This document shows positions 26,825 through 36,193 of a stretch of 64,000 nucleotides of DNA, one piece after another. The stretch is from Microlunatus elymi (lineage in GTDB: Bacteria; Actinomycetota; Actinomycetes; Propionibacteriales; Propionibacteriaceae). The stretch is taken from contig NZ_CP041692.1 of NCBI RefSeq assembly GCF_007362775.1, forward strand, positions 434,001 to 498,000. The letters are read 5' to 3'. A program made the translations under genes and the position numbers. The notes beneath the pieces are model-generated. The model worked only from the letters and a program-made list of their open reading frames with translations. It was not told the origin of the DNA and searched no databases. Positions within the stretch are counted from its first letter, which is position 1, and every line of letters starts with the position of its first letter.

Positions 26825-27437
26825 CGGGGCGGCCGAGTTCGGCGGCCATGTCGTCGGCCAGGCCGGGATTGGCGTACGGGCCTGGGCCGCGGAGCGCGGC
26901 GATCACCTGGTCCTGGCTGACCCGATCCTTGTCCTGGCTCAGCTTCACCTTGCAGATGAATCGGCTGATCGGGATCCGCAGGCCGACCGTCCCGCGAGCG
27001 ACCGGCCGGGCCCACTGTCGATCCAGGAACATCGGCTGCTCGACATTGCGTTCGAAGTGCGCGACCAGCCGGCTGAGCACGTCCAGGTTCTCTTCCTCGT
27101 CCAGGATCTGGGGTACGCCGTAACAGTGCGCCGCGGTGAAGTTCCAGGTCGGCGCCTGGCTGGAACCGGGCGCATACCAGGACGGCGAGATGTAGCCGTT
27201 GCGGCACTGCACGATGATCAACACCTCCCGATCACCGAAGTCGTGCAGTTCCTCGTCCGGCCGGCCGACGTGGGTGAGCACCGCCAGTCCGTCGGCGTCC
27301 TCGTCGAGCAGGATCGGATAGTGCGAGGCGACGATGTCGTCGTCGGTGCGGCTGACCAGGACCGCCCACGGATTCTCGCGGATCAGCCGGCGTACGACCT
27401 CGGGGTCCTCGCTGGCATGGTCAGGGTTGTACCGCAT
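26817..27437 (-). CDS. PaiB-like FMN-binding protein
   Basis: 206 aa. MRYNPDHASEDPEVVRRLIRENPWAVLVS at the start and SPSWYAPGSSQAPTWNFTAAH in the middle are typical of the PaiB (FMN_bind_2) family, a pyridoxamine-5-phosphate-oxidase-like split barrel. PaiB was named as a negative regulator in Bacillus, but most members are uncharacterised flavin proteins. It starts about 20 nt after the SDR stop, so the two may form an operon. Confidence 0.88.
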   Translation of the reverse strand: MRYNPDHASEDPEVVRRLIRENPWAVLVSRTDDDIVASHYPILLDEDADGLAVLTHVGRPDEELHDFGDREVLIIVQCRNGYISPSWYAPGSSQAPTWNFTAAHCYGVPQILDEEENLDVLSRLVAHFERNVEQPMFLDRQWARPVARGTVGLRIPISRFICKVKLSQDKDRVSQDQVIAALRGPGPYANPGLADDMAAELGRPAE

Positions 27438-27458
27438 GGTTCCGATTCTCTGCCGCAA

Positions 27459-28229
27459 TCACGAATGCCTGCTGCTGCTCAGCATTCGGGAGACGGCGTG
27501 GATGGCGCCTCGGGGTGCACGCTGGGCAATGCCCATCAGGATCTTGTAGCGGGTCGAGGGCATCGACAGCACCTTGCCGCGGTCGAAGTCGATCAGCGCC
27601 TGCCGGACCAGCGGCTCGGCGTCCAACCAGAGCGGATCCGGGATCTTGGAGGCGTTGATGCCGGCCCGCTGATGGAATTCGGTCCGCACCCATCCGGGCA
27701 ACAGCGCGGTGACTCGTACGCCGCTGCCGTGCAGTTCGCCGGCCAGGCTTTCGGTGTACGTCGTCACCCACGCCTTGACCGCCGAGTAGAGGCCCATGGT
27801 CATGAAGCCGGCGGTGCTGGACACGTTGAGGATCCCGCCCGAACCGCGCTCCCGCATCGCCCGGCCGGCGGCGTTGGACAGCAGCAGCACCGCCCGGATC
27901 ATCACGTCGACGGCGACTTCCTGCCGGCTGGTGTCCGGGTCGAGCAGCTTCGAGTGCACCCCGAAGCCGGCGTTGTTGATCAGCACGTCGATCGGCCGGT
28001 CCTGATCGGCCAGTCGAGCGGCGACCTGGAGCACCTGATGCCGGTCGGCCAGGTCCGCGGAGATCGTCTCCACCTCGACGCCGAAGCCGGTGTGCAGCTC
28101 GTCGGCGGTCTCCTTCAGCCGCGTCTCGTCCCGCGCGACCAGCACCAGGTCGTAATTCTTGGCGGCGAGTTGCTGCGCGAACGCCGCGCCGATGCCAGAG
28201 GTCCCGCCGGTGATCAGGGCTGTTGCCAT
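27459..28229 (-). CDS. Short-chain dehydrogenase/reductase
   Basis: 256 aa. The cofactor motif TGGTSGIG, the NNAG motif (LINNAGFG) and the catalytic Ser-Tyr-Lys (NVSSTAGF ... LYSAVKAW) are all present. The C-terminal part (HQRAGINASKIPD, LSSSRHS) resembles DltE-like and fatty-acyl-related SDRs. Given its closeness to the AGPS and acyltransferase genes, a lipid ketone reductase is conceivable but unproved. Divergent from the TrkH gene. Confidence 0.88.
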   Translation of the reverse strand: MATALITGGTSGIGAAFAQQLAAKNYDLVLVARDETRLKETADELHTGFGVEVETISADLADRHQVLQVAARLADQDRPIDVLINNAGFGVHSKLLDPDTSRQEVAVDVMIRAVLLLSNAAGRAMRERGSGGILNVSSTAGFMTMGLYSAVKAWVTTYTESLAGELHGSGVRVTALLPGWVRTEFHQRAGINASKIPDPLWLDAEPLVRQALIDFDRGKVLSMPSTRYKILMGIAQRAPRGAIHAVSRMLSSSRHS

Positions 28230-28421
28230 GGGGCCGATCCTAGGGGCCGCTCCCACCCGGCCGGTGGGCCGGTGTGCGAGCGTCCGATCACAAGAACGCT
28301 GCTCCAGATGGCCGAATCTGCCCGATTTCGGCCGGTGCGGGCCGACTGGTGCAGGATTCTTGTCAACTCGGCCGACCGATCGGACGTGCGGACCATCGAC
28401 CGTGGCACGATCAGCGTCGTG

Positions 28422-29798
28422 ATGCTGCGCCGCCGGGTGCCGGAGACCAAGCGCACGCTGCCCGGCGTCCGCAATCCGGGCCGGGCGATCGTCGCGGGCT
28501 TCGGGCTGGTGGTGATCATCGGCACCGTGCTGCTGTCGTTGCCGATCTCGTCGGCCGGCGGTGATCCGACCCCGCTGCTGAAGTCGCTGTTCACCGCCGT
28601 CTCGGCAGTGTGTGTGACCGGTCTGGTCGTGGTCGATGTCGCAACGTACTTCTCCACCTTCGGCCAGGTGGTGCTCCTGGTGCTGATCCAGATCGGCGGC
28701 ACCGGGGTGATGACGCTGGCCACCCTGATCGGCTTGATCGTGAACCATCGGATCGGGCTGCGGATGCAGGTCACCGCGCGCGCCGAGAGCAAGGCGTTCA
28801 GCGCCGGCGACGTGCCCGGAGTGATCCGCCGGGTGGCGTTGATGACCGTCACCATCGAGGCTGCGGTGGCGCTGGTGCTGGCCGTCGGGTTCGCCCGTGA
28901 CCATCGCGTGCACAGCCTCGGGGAGGCGATCTACTACGGCGTCTTCCACTCGATCTCGGCCTTCAACAACGCCGGCTTCTCACTCTTCAGCGACAACTTG
29001 GTCGGCTTCGTCGGCGACCCGCTGATCTGCGTACCGATCATGCTGGCGATCATCGTCGGTGGCATCGGATTCCCGGTGCTGGCCGAGATTCAGCGGCGGA
29101 CCCGCAGAACCGGACGGCCCCGCCGGCTCGGCCTGCACACCACGATCACGCTGTTCACCACCGCCGTCCTGGTGGTGGTCGGCAGCATCGCCTTCCTGGT
29201 CAGCGAATGGAGCAATCCCAAGACGCTGGCGCCGCTGCCGCTGCCGGAGCAGATCCTGGCCTCGATCTTCGGCGCGGTGGTGCCGCGGACGGCCGGGTTC
29301 AACAGCCTGGACGTGGCCGCCTTCCGCCCCGAGACCCTGCTGCTGAACGACATCCTGATGTTCATCGGCGGCGGCAGCGCGGGCACCGCGGGCGGCATCA
29401 AGGTGACCACCTTCGCGCTGCTCGCCTTCGTCGTACTGGCCGAGCTCCGCGGCGAACCGAGCGTGCATGTCCGTAACCGGCAGTTGCCCACCACGGTGAT
29501 CCGTCAGGCGCTGGCCGTAGCGTTGCTCGCGCTGACCCTGGTGGTGGCGTCGACGATGGCGATCATGGCGATGACCGGCTACTCGATGGACCGGGTGCTG
29601 TTCGAGGTGGTCTCCGCCTTCGCCACCGTCGGTCTGTCCACCGGCATCACCGGCCGGCTGCCCAGCGCAGCGCAGTTGATCTTGATCGGGTTGATGTTTG
29701 TCGGCAGGCTCGGACCCATCACCTTGGGTTCGGCCCTGGCGTTGCGGGACCGACCACGGCGGTACGAGTATCCCGAGGAACGGCCGCTGGTCGGCTGA
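28422..29798 (+). CDS. TrkH/KtrB family potassium transporter
   Basis: 458-aa polytopic protein with four pore-loop repeats (FTAVSAVCVTGLVVVD, FHSISAFNNAGFSLF, VPRTAGFNSLDVAAF, SAFATVGLSTGIT). Each contains the conserved Gly of the K+ filter. It would carry K+, perhaps with Na+, across the membrane. ATG 28422 is the start (GTG 28419 adjacent); the long open frame upstream to 26586 is the shadow of the SDR and PaiB genes. It forms an operon with the TrkA-type regulator 36 bp downstream. Confidence 0.93.
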   Translation: MLRRRVPETKRTLPGVRNPGRAIVAGFGLVVIIGTVLLSLPISSAGGDPTPLLKSLFTAVSAVCVTGLVVVDVATYFSTFGQVVLLVLIQIGGTGVMTLATLIGLIVNHRIGLRMQVTARAESKAFSAGDVPGVIRRVALMTVTIEAAVALVLAVGFARDHRVHSLGEAIYYGVFHSISAFNNAGFSLFSDNLVGFVGDPLICVPIMLAIIVGGIGFPVLAEIQRRTRRTGRPRRLGLHTTITLFTTAVLVVVGSIAFLVSEWSNPKTLAPLPLPEQILASIFGAVVPRTAGFNSLDVAAFRPETLLLNDILMFIGGGSAGTAGGIKVTTFALLAFVVLAELRGEPSVHVRNRQLPTTVIRQALAVALLALTLVVASTMAIMAMTGYSMDRVLFEVVSAFATVGLSTGITGRLPSAAQLILIGLMFVGRLGPITLGSALALRDRPRRYEYPEERPLVG

Positions 29799-29834
29799 GT
29801 CTGGATCAAGGCTGGGCGAGGACAGGAGTTGGTC

Positions 29835-30527
29835 ATGTTCGGCAGCGGTTCGAACGGGCGCAAGCAGGACCACGACGGCAGCCGTCAGGTCGCGGTGATC
29901 GGCCTGGGCCGCTTCGGCAGCTCGCTCGCGTTGGAGTTGGCGGCCAAGGGCGTCGAGGTGCTCGGCATCGATTCCGATCATCGTCTGGTGCAGCGCTACG
30001 CCGAGGAGCTGACCGAGACGGCGGTCGCCGACAGCACCGACCCCGAGGCGCTGCAGCAACTCGGCCTGCCCGACTTCGAACGGGTGGTGGTCGGCATCGG
30101 CACCCACCTGGAGGCCAGCATCCTGACCACCTCCGTGCTGGTGGACTTCCAGATCCCCTACATCTGGGCCAAGGCCGTCACCCGGCAGCACGCCCGGATC
30201 CTGGAGCGGATCGGCGCCCACCACGTCGTCTCACCCGAGTACGACATGGGTGAGCGGGTCGCCCATCTGGTGGTCGGCCGGATGCTGGACTACATCCAGC
30301 TCGACCACGACTTCGCGTTGATCAAGACCGTGGTGCCCGGTTGGCTGCAGGACCGGCCGTTCGCCGAGACCAGACCGCGCAGCCGGTACGGGGTCACCGT
30401 GGTCGGCCTCAAACGCTCCGGCGAGGACTTCAGCTACGCCACCGAGCAGACCACGCCGCGTCGTGGCGATGTGATGATCGTGTCCGGAACCGTCGATGCC
30501 GTGGAGAGATTCGCCAATGACGCTTGA
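29835..30527 (+). CDS. TrkA/KtrA potassium uptake regulatory subunit
   Basis: 230 aa. RCK_N Rossmann domain with VAVIGLGRFGSSLALELAAKG and IDSDHRLVQRYAEEL, then an RCK_C domain (residues about 145-230). This cytoplasmic ring binds nucleotides and gates TrkH/KtrB. ATG 29835 follows AGGAG. Its end overlaps the start of the serine hydrolase gene by 11 bp. Confidence 0.94.
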   Translation: MFGSGSNGRKQDHDGSRQVAVIGLGRFGSSLALELAAKGVEVLGIDSDHRLVQRYAEELTETAVADSTDPEALQQLGLPDFERVVVGIGTHLEASILTTSVLVDFQIPYIWAKAVTRQHARILERIGAHHVVSPEYDMGERVAHLVVGRMLDYIQLDHDFALIKTVVPGWLQDRPFAETRPRSRYGVTVVGLKRSGEDFSYATEQTTPRRGDVMIVSGTVDAVERFANDA

Positions 30528-31920
30528 GCAAGATCAACTCGACACGCAGGCCCTGCTCGACCGGTTGCGCGAGCAACATCAGGTGCCCGGCGCGGCGCTC
30601 GGCGTGCTGCAACTCGGCGAGACGGCCGACCAGGACGTGATCACCAGCCACGCCAGCGGCGTCCTCAACCTGGACACCTTGGTCGCGGTCCGACCGGATT
30701 CGATCTTCCAGATCGGCTCGATCAGCAAGACCTTCACCACCACGATGATCATGCAGCTGGCCGAGCGGCAGCAGTTGGATCTGGACCGGCCGGTGATCGA
30801 ACTGCTGCCCGAGCTGCGGCTCGGCGACGAGAACGCCACCCGGACCGTCACCCTGCGACACCTGCTCAGCCACAGTTCCGGCATCGACGGCGACGTGTTC
30901 ACCGACTACGGCCGCGGAGACGACGCCGTCAGCCGGTATGTCGAAGGGCTGGCGGAGGTTCCGCAGTTGTTCACGCCGGGCACGATGTTCTCCTACTGCA
31001 ACGCCGGTTTCGTGCTGGCCGGGCGTCTGATCGAGGTCGTCACCGGCACCAGCTGGGATCAGGCGTTGCATGATCAACTTCTGCAACCGCTCGGTCTGCG
31101 GCAGACCGCGACGCTGCCGGAGGAGGCGATCTTCGGCACGGCCGCGGTCGGCCACGCCGGCCAGCCCGGCGAGCCGCGGACGGTGATCAAGCGCTGGCAG
31201 CTGCCGCGTTCGATCGGTCCGGCGGGCTTGATCAACTCCACCGTCGCCGACGTGCTCCAGTACGCCCGGATGCACCTGCGCGGCGGCAGCATCGGCGACA
31301 CCATGATCATCAGCCCGGAATCGGCGCACCGGATGCGGACCGAGCAGATCCGGCAGCCGGTCGGCCAGCAACGCGACGGCTGGCAGGGGCTGGGCTGGAT
31401 GGTCGATCACTGGGACGGTCACCAGGTCTTCGGCCACAACGGCGCCACGGTCGGCCAATACGCTTACCTGCAAGCGTTTCCGGATCAACGGGTGGCGATC
31501 TGCCTGCTCACCAACGGTCCCGGTGCGGGCATGCTCTGGGCCCGGCTCCGGCACGCGCTGCTGGCGTCGTACGGGTTGGACACGCCGATCGGCATCGACC
31601 AGCCACCGGCAGACCCCTACCGGCTCAGCGATCCGGTCGCCGCAGTCGGCCGCTACGGCCGGATCTCCGAGACGTACGAGGTCACCCGCACCGACACCGG
31701 TCTGCGGGTCGACGTCCGGCCGACGGAGGATTCGCCCGATCCCGAGGACGAGCCGGAGTCGCTGGAATTGATCCCGATCAGTCAAGATCATTTCGTTGCT
31801 CGTGCCGATCCGAGCCTGCCGTGGAGCACGTACAGCCACGGCACCTTCACCCGCGAACAGAACCCGGCCGGCGGCGACTACCTCTACACCGGCACGCGGC
31901 TCACGCCACGACTGAGCTGA
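30517..31920 (+). CDS. Serine hydrolase (class C beta-lactamase family)
   Basis: 467 aa. Ser68-X-X-Lys71 lies in GSISKTF; the YxN element is YCNAGF and the third motif is HNG in FGHNGATVG. This is the plan of AmpC/DD-peptidase-like esterases. No signal peptide is seen, so it is probably cytoplasmic and not a true beta-lactamase. A C-terminal beta-domain (about residues 370-467) is added. It overlaps the TrkA gene and may be co-transcribed. Confidence 0.88.
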   Translation: MTLEQDQLDTQALLDRLREQHQVPGAALGVLQLGETADQDVITSHASGVLNLDTLVAVRPDSIFQIGSISKTFTTTMIMQLAERQQLDLDRPVIELLPELRLGDENATRTVTLRHLLSHSSGIDGDVFTDYGRGDDAVSRYVEGLAEVPQLFTPGTMFSYCNAGFVLAGRLIEVVTGTSWDQALHDQLLQPLGLRQTATLPEEAIFGTAAVGHAGQPGEPRTVIKRWQLPRSIGPAGLINSTVADVLQYARMHLRGGSIGDTMIISPESAHRMRTEQIRQPVGQQRDGWQGLGWMVDHWDGHQVFGHNGATVGQYAYLQAFPDQRVAICLLTNGPGAGMLWARLRHALLASYGLDTPIGIDQPPADPYRLSDPVAAVGRYGRISETYEVTRTDTGLRVDVRPTEDSPDPEDEPESLELIPISQDHFVARADPSLPWSTYSHGTFTREQNPAGGDYLYTGTRLTPRLS

Positions 31921-32712
31921 TCAGACCCGCTCCCGGAGCCACTCGATGTCGGCGGCCTGTCCGTCGACGCCGCCGGGAGTCTCCACCACAACGGGTGCAC
32001 CGGCATCGCGGACCACTGCGGCGATCCCGTCCGGATCCGCCTCGCCATTGCCCAGGTTGGTGTGCCGGTCGGCGCCCGAACCGAAGGCGTCCCGGGAGTC
32101 GTTGGCGTGCACCAGGTCGACTCGGCCGGTGATCTTCTTGACCCGATCGACCAGGCCGATCAACTCCTCACCGCCGGCGTGGAAGTGGCAGGTGTCCAGG
32201 CAGAAGCCGACCTGATCAGCGCCGGACGCCGCACCGATCGCCTGCCACAGCTTCTCGATGCTGGACAGCTGCCGGGCCATCGCCCGGTCGCCGCCGGCAG
32301 TGTTCTCGATCAGCAACGGCAGACCGATCTCGGCCCGGTCGATGCACTTGTACCAATTCTCGAAGCCGAGCTCCGGATCGTCCTTGGCCAGCACGTGACC
32401 GCCGTGCACGATCAGCCCGGCGGCACCGATCTGGGCGGCGACGTCCAGCTGTTGCTGCAGCAGCTTGCGGCTGGGGATGCGGATCCGGTTGTTGCTCGTG
32501 GCGACGTTGAGCACGTACGGCGCATGCACGTACAGCGTGATCCCGGCCTCGCCGGCGGCGTCCTTCAACGCCTCGGCACCGCCGGGATAGGCGACCTTCG
32601 GCCCCTTCCAACCCTGCGGATCACCGAGGAAGAACTGCGACAGGCCAGCGTTGCGCGCCCTCGCCTCGGTAATCGGGTCTTCCTGGTCGACGTGTGCACC
32701 GATCAACAGCAT
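31921..32712 (-). CDS. nfo: Deoxyribonuclease IV (AP endonuclease)
   Basis: 263-aa TIM barrel of the Nfo/EndoIV family: LIGAHV at the start, LIVHGGHV, LLIENTAGG, VGFCLDTCHFHAGG, DLVHANDSRDAFGSGADRH and the final VVVETPG carry the conserved metal-binding His, Glu and Asp residues. It cleaves DNA at abasic sites in base excision repair. The stop codons of this gene and the serine hydrolase abut without overlap. Confidence 0.94.
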   Translation of the reverse strand: MLLIGAHVDQEDPITEARARNAGLSQFFLGDPQGWKGPKVAYPGGAEALKDAAGEAGITLYVHAPYVLNVATSNNRIRIPSRKLLQQQLDVAAQIGAAGLIVHGGHVLAKDDPELGFENWYKCIDRAEIGLPLLIENTAGGDRAMARQLSSIEKLWQAIGAASGADQVGFCLDTCHFHAGGEELIGLVDRVKKITGRVDLVHANDSRDAFGSGADRHTNLGNGEADPDGIAAVVRDAGAPVVVETPGGVDGQAADIEWLRERV

Positions 32713-32846
32713 GCCGCGACCCTAATCGACCGCTCCGACAGTGGGGGCGCGGCCGGTCCGGACGCAGTTCCCGGTGTCCCGTCATCCCGACGGGGCACCG
32801 GAAAGCCGGGGACTCAGCGCGGTGCCGAGCTCACTCAGCGCGGATC

Positions 32847-33617
32847 TCAGACCAACGCTGCGCACTGACCGATCGCACGGCCGCCGACGGTGTTGACCTC
32901 GCCGGGGATGAAGCCGCCGGACACTCCGGGGCGCAGGCCCACGCAGACCAGGTTGTGACGAACCGTGTTGCGGACGATGAAGACGCGCGGCACCGGATCG
33001 GGATCGGTGACCGTGATGTCGGCCAGGGTCACGTTGCCGCCGACTTGGTTGAACAGAACGCCGACCCAGATGGCCGTCTGTCCGGTGACGGTGAGGTTGC
33101 GGCCGATCGTGTTGTTCTTGATCGACCAGGGGATCTCGCCGCCGCCACCGGCCAGCGTGACGTTGCCGGTGACGCTGATCCCGTTCAGCAGCACAGTGTT
33201 CGCGCCGAACGCGGTGACGTTGCCCCGCACGGTGATGGTGGAGTGTCCGTCCGGGTCGACGGTGCACGGGTGCGCCGAGTTGCCGGTGTACGAGGGCGGC
33301 TGGCAGCCCAGACCGAGCAGCGAGCCGCGCATTGCGGTGACGTTGTGTCCGACGGTGATCGTCGCCGGCGCGCTTTGCGCGTCGAGCACCGCGTTGGCGG
33401 CCACGTACACGTTGCCGCTGACGTTGATCATCGCGCCGTCCGCTACGGCGCAGTTGCCGGTGACGATGAGGCTCGTGTAGTTGCCGGACGGAACGTCGCC
33501 GCCGGTGCAGGTGTACGCCCTTGCCGCCGTGCCTTGTGCGGAGGCGACGGCCGTACCGGCCACGATCAGGATGGCGGCCCCTACCAGGGTGCCGATGGCA
33601 CGCAGAACTCTTCGCAT
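32847..33617 (-). CDS. Secreted beta-helix-like protein, function unknown
   Basis: 256 aa with a Sec signal peptide (about residues 1-28, ending VASAQGTAA) and two short Cys-containing loops. The rest is a run of NVT/NVTLAGG-type strands (ITVGHNVTAM, ITVRGNVTAF, ISVTGNVTLA, GRNLTVTGQT, GGNVTLADIT), which suggests a right-handed beta-helix with about 20-residue coils. The ribosome site GGGGGAGG stands 8-10 nt before ATG 33617. Unrecognised at family level; could be a surface or adhesive protein. Confidence 0.72.
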   Translation of the reverse strand: MRRVLRAIGTLVGAAILIVAGTAVASAQGTAARAYTCTGGDVPSGNYTSLIVTGNCAVADGAMINVSGNVYVAANAVLDAQSAPATITVGHNVTAMRGSLLGLGCQPPSYTGNSAHPCTVDPDGHSTITVRGNVTAFGANTVLLNGISVTGNVTLAGGGGEIPWSIKNNTIGRNLTVTGQTAIWVGVLFNQVGGNVTLADITVTDPDPVPRVFIVRNTVRHNLVCVGLRPGVSGGFIPGEVNTVGGRAIGQCAALV

Positions 33618-33733
33618 TTTGTTGTTCCTCCCCCGAGCGAAATGCTCCCTTGGAGCGGACGCTAACGGCGGCCGGTCCGCGTCGGTAGGGTCTTTCGGCG
33701 CGGGGCCGGACAGCTCCCGGGGAGGACCGCGGA

Positions 33734-34804
33734 TCAGGACTCGTTGGCGTCCTCGGCCGAGGGGGGCTCGTTGCGACCGGCCTGCCACCAATCTCGTACC
33801 CGATTGGCGGCCAGACCACCGACGCCGCCCATCACGCCGCCGACCTTGCCGACCACCTTGAACAGCGGATCGGAACTGGTCTTGAAGCTCTCCTGGTAGG
33901 ACGCGGCGGCCGCTTTCACGTCCTCGCTGAACGGCGCATCCTTGTCGCCGGAACGGCGCGGGTAGTTGCCTGCCAGGATGTCCTGATACTCCGTCCCGGC
34001 AGCCCACTTCTGCAGTTCGGCTGCCCGTAGCGCGGCCATCGGATGGGTCTGTCCCCAGACCTGCAGCAGCTTCAGCACCGAATCGCGGACGTCTCCGCTG
34101 GACTGGTAGTCGCGAGCTTGATCAAGGAATCCGGCCACGTCCATCTCATCCGGATTCAGCGCCCCGGCCAGTGACGCGTGCACCCGCAGCGTCGCCGCAG
34201 GATCCTGTACACACAGCAATCCGGCCCGATCACAGGACAACTCGGACTTGCGATACCACTCGTTCAACGCGACGATGATCGCCCGCAGACCCCAGACGCC
34301 GATCGGCATCCACTGGATGGACTGCGCGATGCCGATCAGCTGCAACAGCATCGTCCGATAGACCGCGTGGCCACTCAGCACGTGACCCATCTCGTGCCCG
34401 ATGGTGAACCGCAGCCCCTCCTCGTCGAGCAGCTGCAACATGCCGGTGCTGATCACGATGATCGGCTTGTCCAGGCCGATGGTCATCGCGTTCGGGACCG
34501 GGCTCTGCTCGATGTAGAGCTCCGGGATCGGCTGCACGTCCAGGGTGGTCGCGCATTCCTCGATCAATCGATGCAGTTCGGGATACTGCCGCGGCGAAAC
34601 CCGGATCGACGTGGCCAGATAGAGCAGCCGGATGCTGCGTTCGCCGATCGCCCCGGACAGTGCTTTGAGTACGGCGTCGAATCCGGGGATCGCGCGCAGC
34701 GCCACCAAGGCACCGCGGTCGGCCGGATGTTCGTACGCCCTGGGGCTGATGTCGGGGAATCGAATCCGTCCGCGCCCGATCTGCCGCTGCTCTGCATAGC
34801 TCAC
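33734..34804 (-). CDS. M48 family zinc metallopeptidase
   Basis: 356 aa. HEMGH (His137, Glu138, His141) binds zinc and activates water, and ELSCDRAGLL supplies the third ligand further on. The N-terminal YAEQRQIGRGRIRFPDISPRAYEHPAD is usual in actinobacterial M48 proteins that lack HtpX-like membrane helices; here the helix content around the motif is modest. GTG 34804 is the likely start; GTG 34849 would add 15 residues. A C-terminal Gly-rich region (VGKVGGVMGGVGG) precedes the end. Confidence 0.88.
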   Translation of the reverse strand: MSYAEQRQIGRGRIRFPDISPRAYEHPADRGALVALRAIPGFDAVLKALSGAIGERSIRLLYLATSIRVSPRQYPELHRLIEECATTLDVQPIPELYIEQSPVPNAMTIGLDKPIIVISTGMLQLLDEEGLRFTIGHEMGHVLSGHAVYRTMLLQLIGIAQSIQWMPIGVWGLRAIIVALNEWYRKSELSCDRAGLLCVQDPAATLRVHASLAGALNPDEMDVAGFLDQARDYQSSGDVRDSVLKLLQVWGQTHPMAALRAAELQKWAAGTEYQDILAGNYPRRSGDKDAPFSEDVKAAAASYQESFKTSSDPLFKVVGKVGGVMGGVGGLAANRVRDWWQAGRNEPPSAEDANES

Positions 34805-34857
34805 CTGCGTGAGTCTAGGTTGCTCCGGGAGCGGTGAAAGGGTTCGCACAAAGGTCC

Positions 34858-34885
34858 GGCCCCGTACCTGGTCGGGTACGGGGCC
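34858..34885 (-). terminator. Hairpin terminator of the 34969-35313 gene
   Basis: GGCCCCGTACC (34858-34868) and GGTACGGGGCC (34875-34885) pair perfectly across a 6-nt loop. On the reverse strand it follows the small membrane protein gene and is followed by a short T-rich stretch before the M48 gene. Confidence 0.65.
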
Positions 34886-34968
34886 GGCGGGGGACTTCGG
34901 CGGTGGACGAGTTCAGCGGGCCGCGGTCGCCAGGGCTGTGGGTCCAAGTCCCGGGGGCTGCGGCAAGA

Positions 34969-35313
34969 TCAGCTGCAGGTGACGACGCCGCTGCCGACCT
35001 GGTGCACGCCCGGTCCGAGATCGGAACAGGTCTGGCCCAGATGCACTGCGGCGACGATGGCGATCACTCCGCCGATCAGACCGAGCGCGGTGGTGATGCA
35101 GCCGACGATGATGCCGGCCTTGGCCAATCCGTTCCGGAAGCCGGCGTTCTTGGACTTCCGGAACGCGACAACGCTGATGATCAAGCCGATCCAGCTGGCG
35201 ACGATGGACAGCACGAGACCGACGATGCCGAGCGTGCGGCCGGGATCTTCCTGCAGCGCGACGCCACCGGCGTAGGGGGCGGCGTTGCTCATCGGGGTCT
35301 GGGCGTCACTCAT
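34969..35313 (-). CDS. Small DUF4190-like membrane protein
   Basis: 114 aa with a short polar N-terminus, two membrane helices (LGIVGLVLSIVASWIGLIISVVAF and GLAKAGIIVGCITTALGLIGGV in parts) and a tail ending in Cys-Ser. The segment DPGRTLGIVGLVLSI is shared with the gene at 36243-36593, so the two are paralogues. The ribosome site AAGGAG precedes ATG 35313. Function unknown. Confidence 0.75.
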   Translation of the reverse strand: MSDAQTPMSNAAPYAGGVALQEDPGRTLGIVGLVLSIVASWIGLIISVVAFRKSKNAGFRNGLAKAGIIVGCITTALGLIGGVIAIVAAVHLGQTCSDLGPGVHQVGSGVVTCS

Positions 35314-35631
35314 GTCTAACTCCTTAACCGAACGGGTACGCGATGTGCGTACGGGGCCTGTGACGGCCCGTTTTCAAGTCCGGTTCCCACCAGATCCCAC
35401 TGATTTTCGTCGGCGCGGATCCCCTGCGGGTGGACCCTGTGGATCCCTTCCACGCAAGAGCTTCCGATCCGGACGATCCCCATCCCGCACCGGCGCGATG
35501 TCCGCTGCCGACGTGGTGTTCGAGCCGTCATTTTCCGGCACGTGTGGGGTTTTGGACAGCCGGAGATCAGCCGTCCTGCCCGGCGACGAGGGACTAGCCG
35601 GAGAGTGTGGTCGGCCCGCCGGAGTGGTCGG
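35314..35631. promoter_or_regulatory. Gap of 318 bp without a gene
   Basis: It must hold the promoter of the small membrane protein gene. A short inverted repeat GTACGC-N5-GCGTAC lies at 35336-35352, about 25-40 bp upstream of that gene's start. I see no coding signal or RNA in the rest. Confidence 0.4.
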
Positions 35632-36141
35632 CTACTCGCCGGTCTGCTGATCGATCAGTTCGCGGACCACATCGAGGTGGCCCAGATGCCGGGCGTACTC
35701 CTGCAACAAGTGGAAGCCGATCCAACCGAGCGTCGGTGGATCCTCACTGAATCGACCGCCGATCTCGGCCGGGGTGTCCAGCGGTGCGGACGACAGCACC
35801 CGGGTCGTCCGTACTCCCTGCTGGAGCAGGAAATTTCGAAGATCATCTACCGACTCGTCCGGGCCGACCGACCAGCGGCCGGTCTGCGGATCATTGTCAC
35901 CCCAGGGATCCTCGACCGCGATGGCCTGAAACCCCCATTGGATCCAGCGACGTTCGACGTGACCGAGATGCTTGATCAACTCCAGCGGCGTCCAACCGCT
36001 CGGCAACACGGTGTGCCGAAGTTGATCATCGTCGAGGCCGTCGATCTTGCGCAGCATGGTCTGCCGATAGAGCTCGAGGTATTCGATCAGCAGCCGGCTC
36101 GGATCCGCGATCCGGCCGTCCGGTTCGTCGAAGCCTTCCAT
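35632..36141 (-). CDS. DinB family protein (DUF664-like)
   Basis: 169 aa. LLIEYLELYRQTMLRKIDGL, TPLELIKHLGHVERRWIQW and LLQEYARHLGHLDVVRELIDQQTGE give the three metal-binding histidines of the DinB/MDMPI four-helix bundle. The family includes mycothiol-dependent isomerases and thiol transferases; actinobacterial members often use mycothiol. It lies between the two paralogous small membrane protein genes. Confidence 0.9.
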   Translation of the reverse strand: MEGFDEPDGRIADPSRLLIEYLELYRQTMLRKIDGLDDDQLRHTVLPSGWTPLELIKHLGHVERRWIQWGFQAIAVEDPWGDNDPQTGRWSVGPDESVDDLRNFLLQQGVRTTRVLSSAPLDTPAEIGGRFSEDPPTLGWIGFHLLQEYARHLGHLDVVRELIDQQTGE

Positions 36142-36193
36142 CGGCTCAGCCTAGAACGAGGAGGCTCCGACGGACGAGAGCCGAAACGACGAA

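Noticed and set aside
26586-28421. Long in-frame extension upstream of the TrkH gene
   Set aside because: It runs antisense through the SDR and PaiB-like genes; TrkH family length fits the ATG at 28422.
30517-31920. True class C beta-lactamase (resistance gene)
   Set aside because: No signal peptide and atypical YCN and HNG motifs; it fits the wide serine-hydrolase family better.
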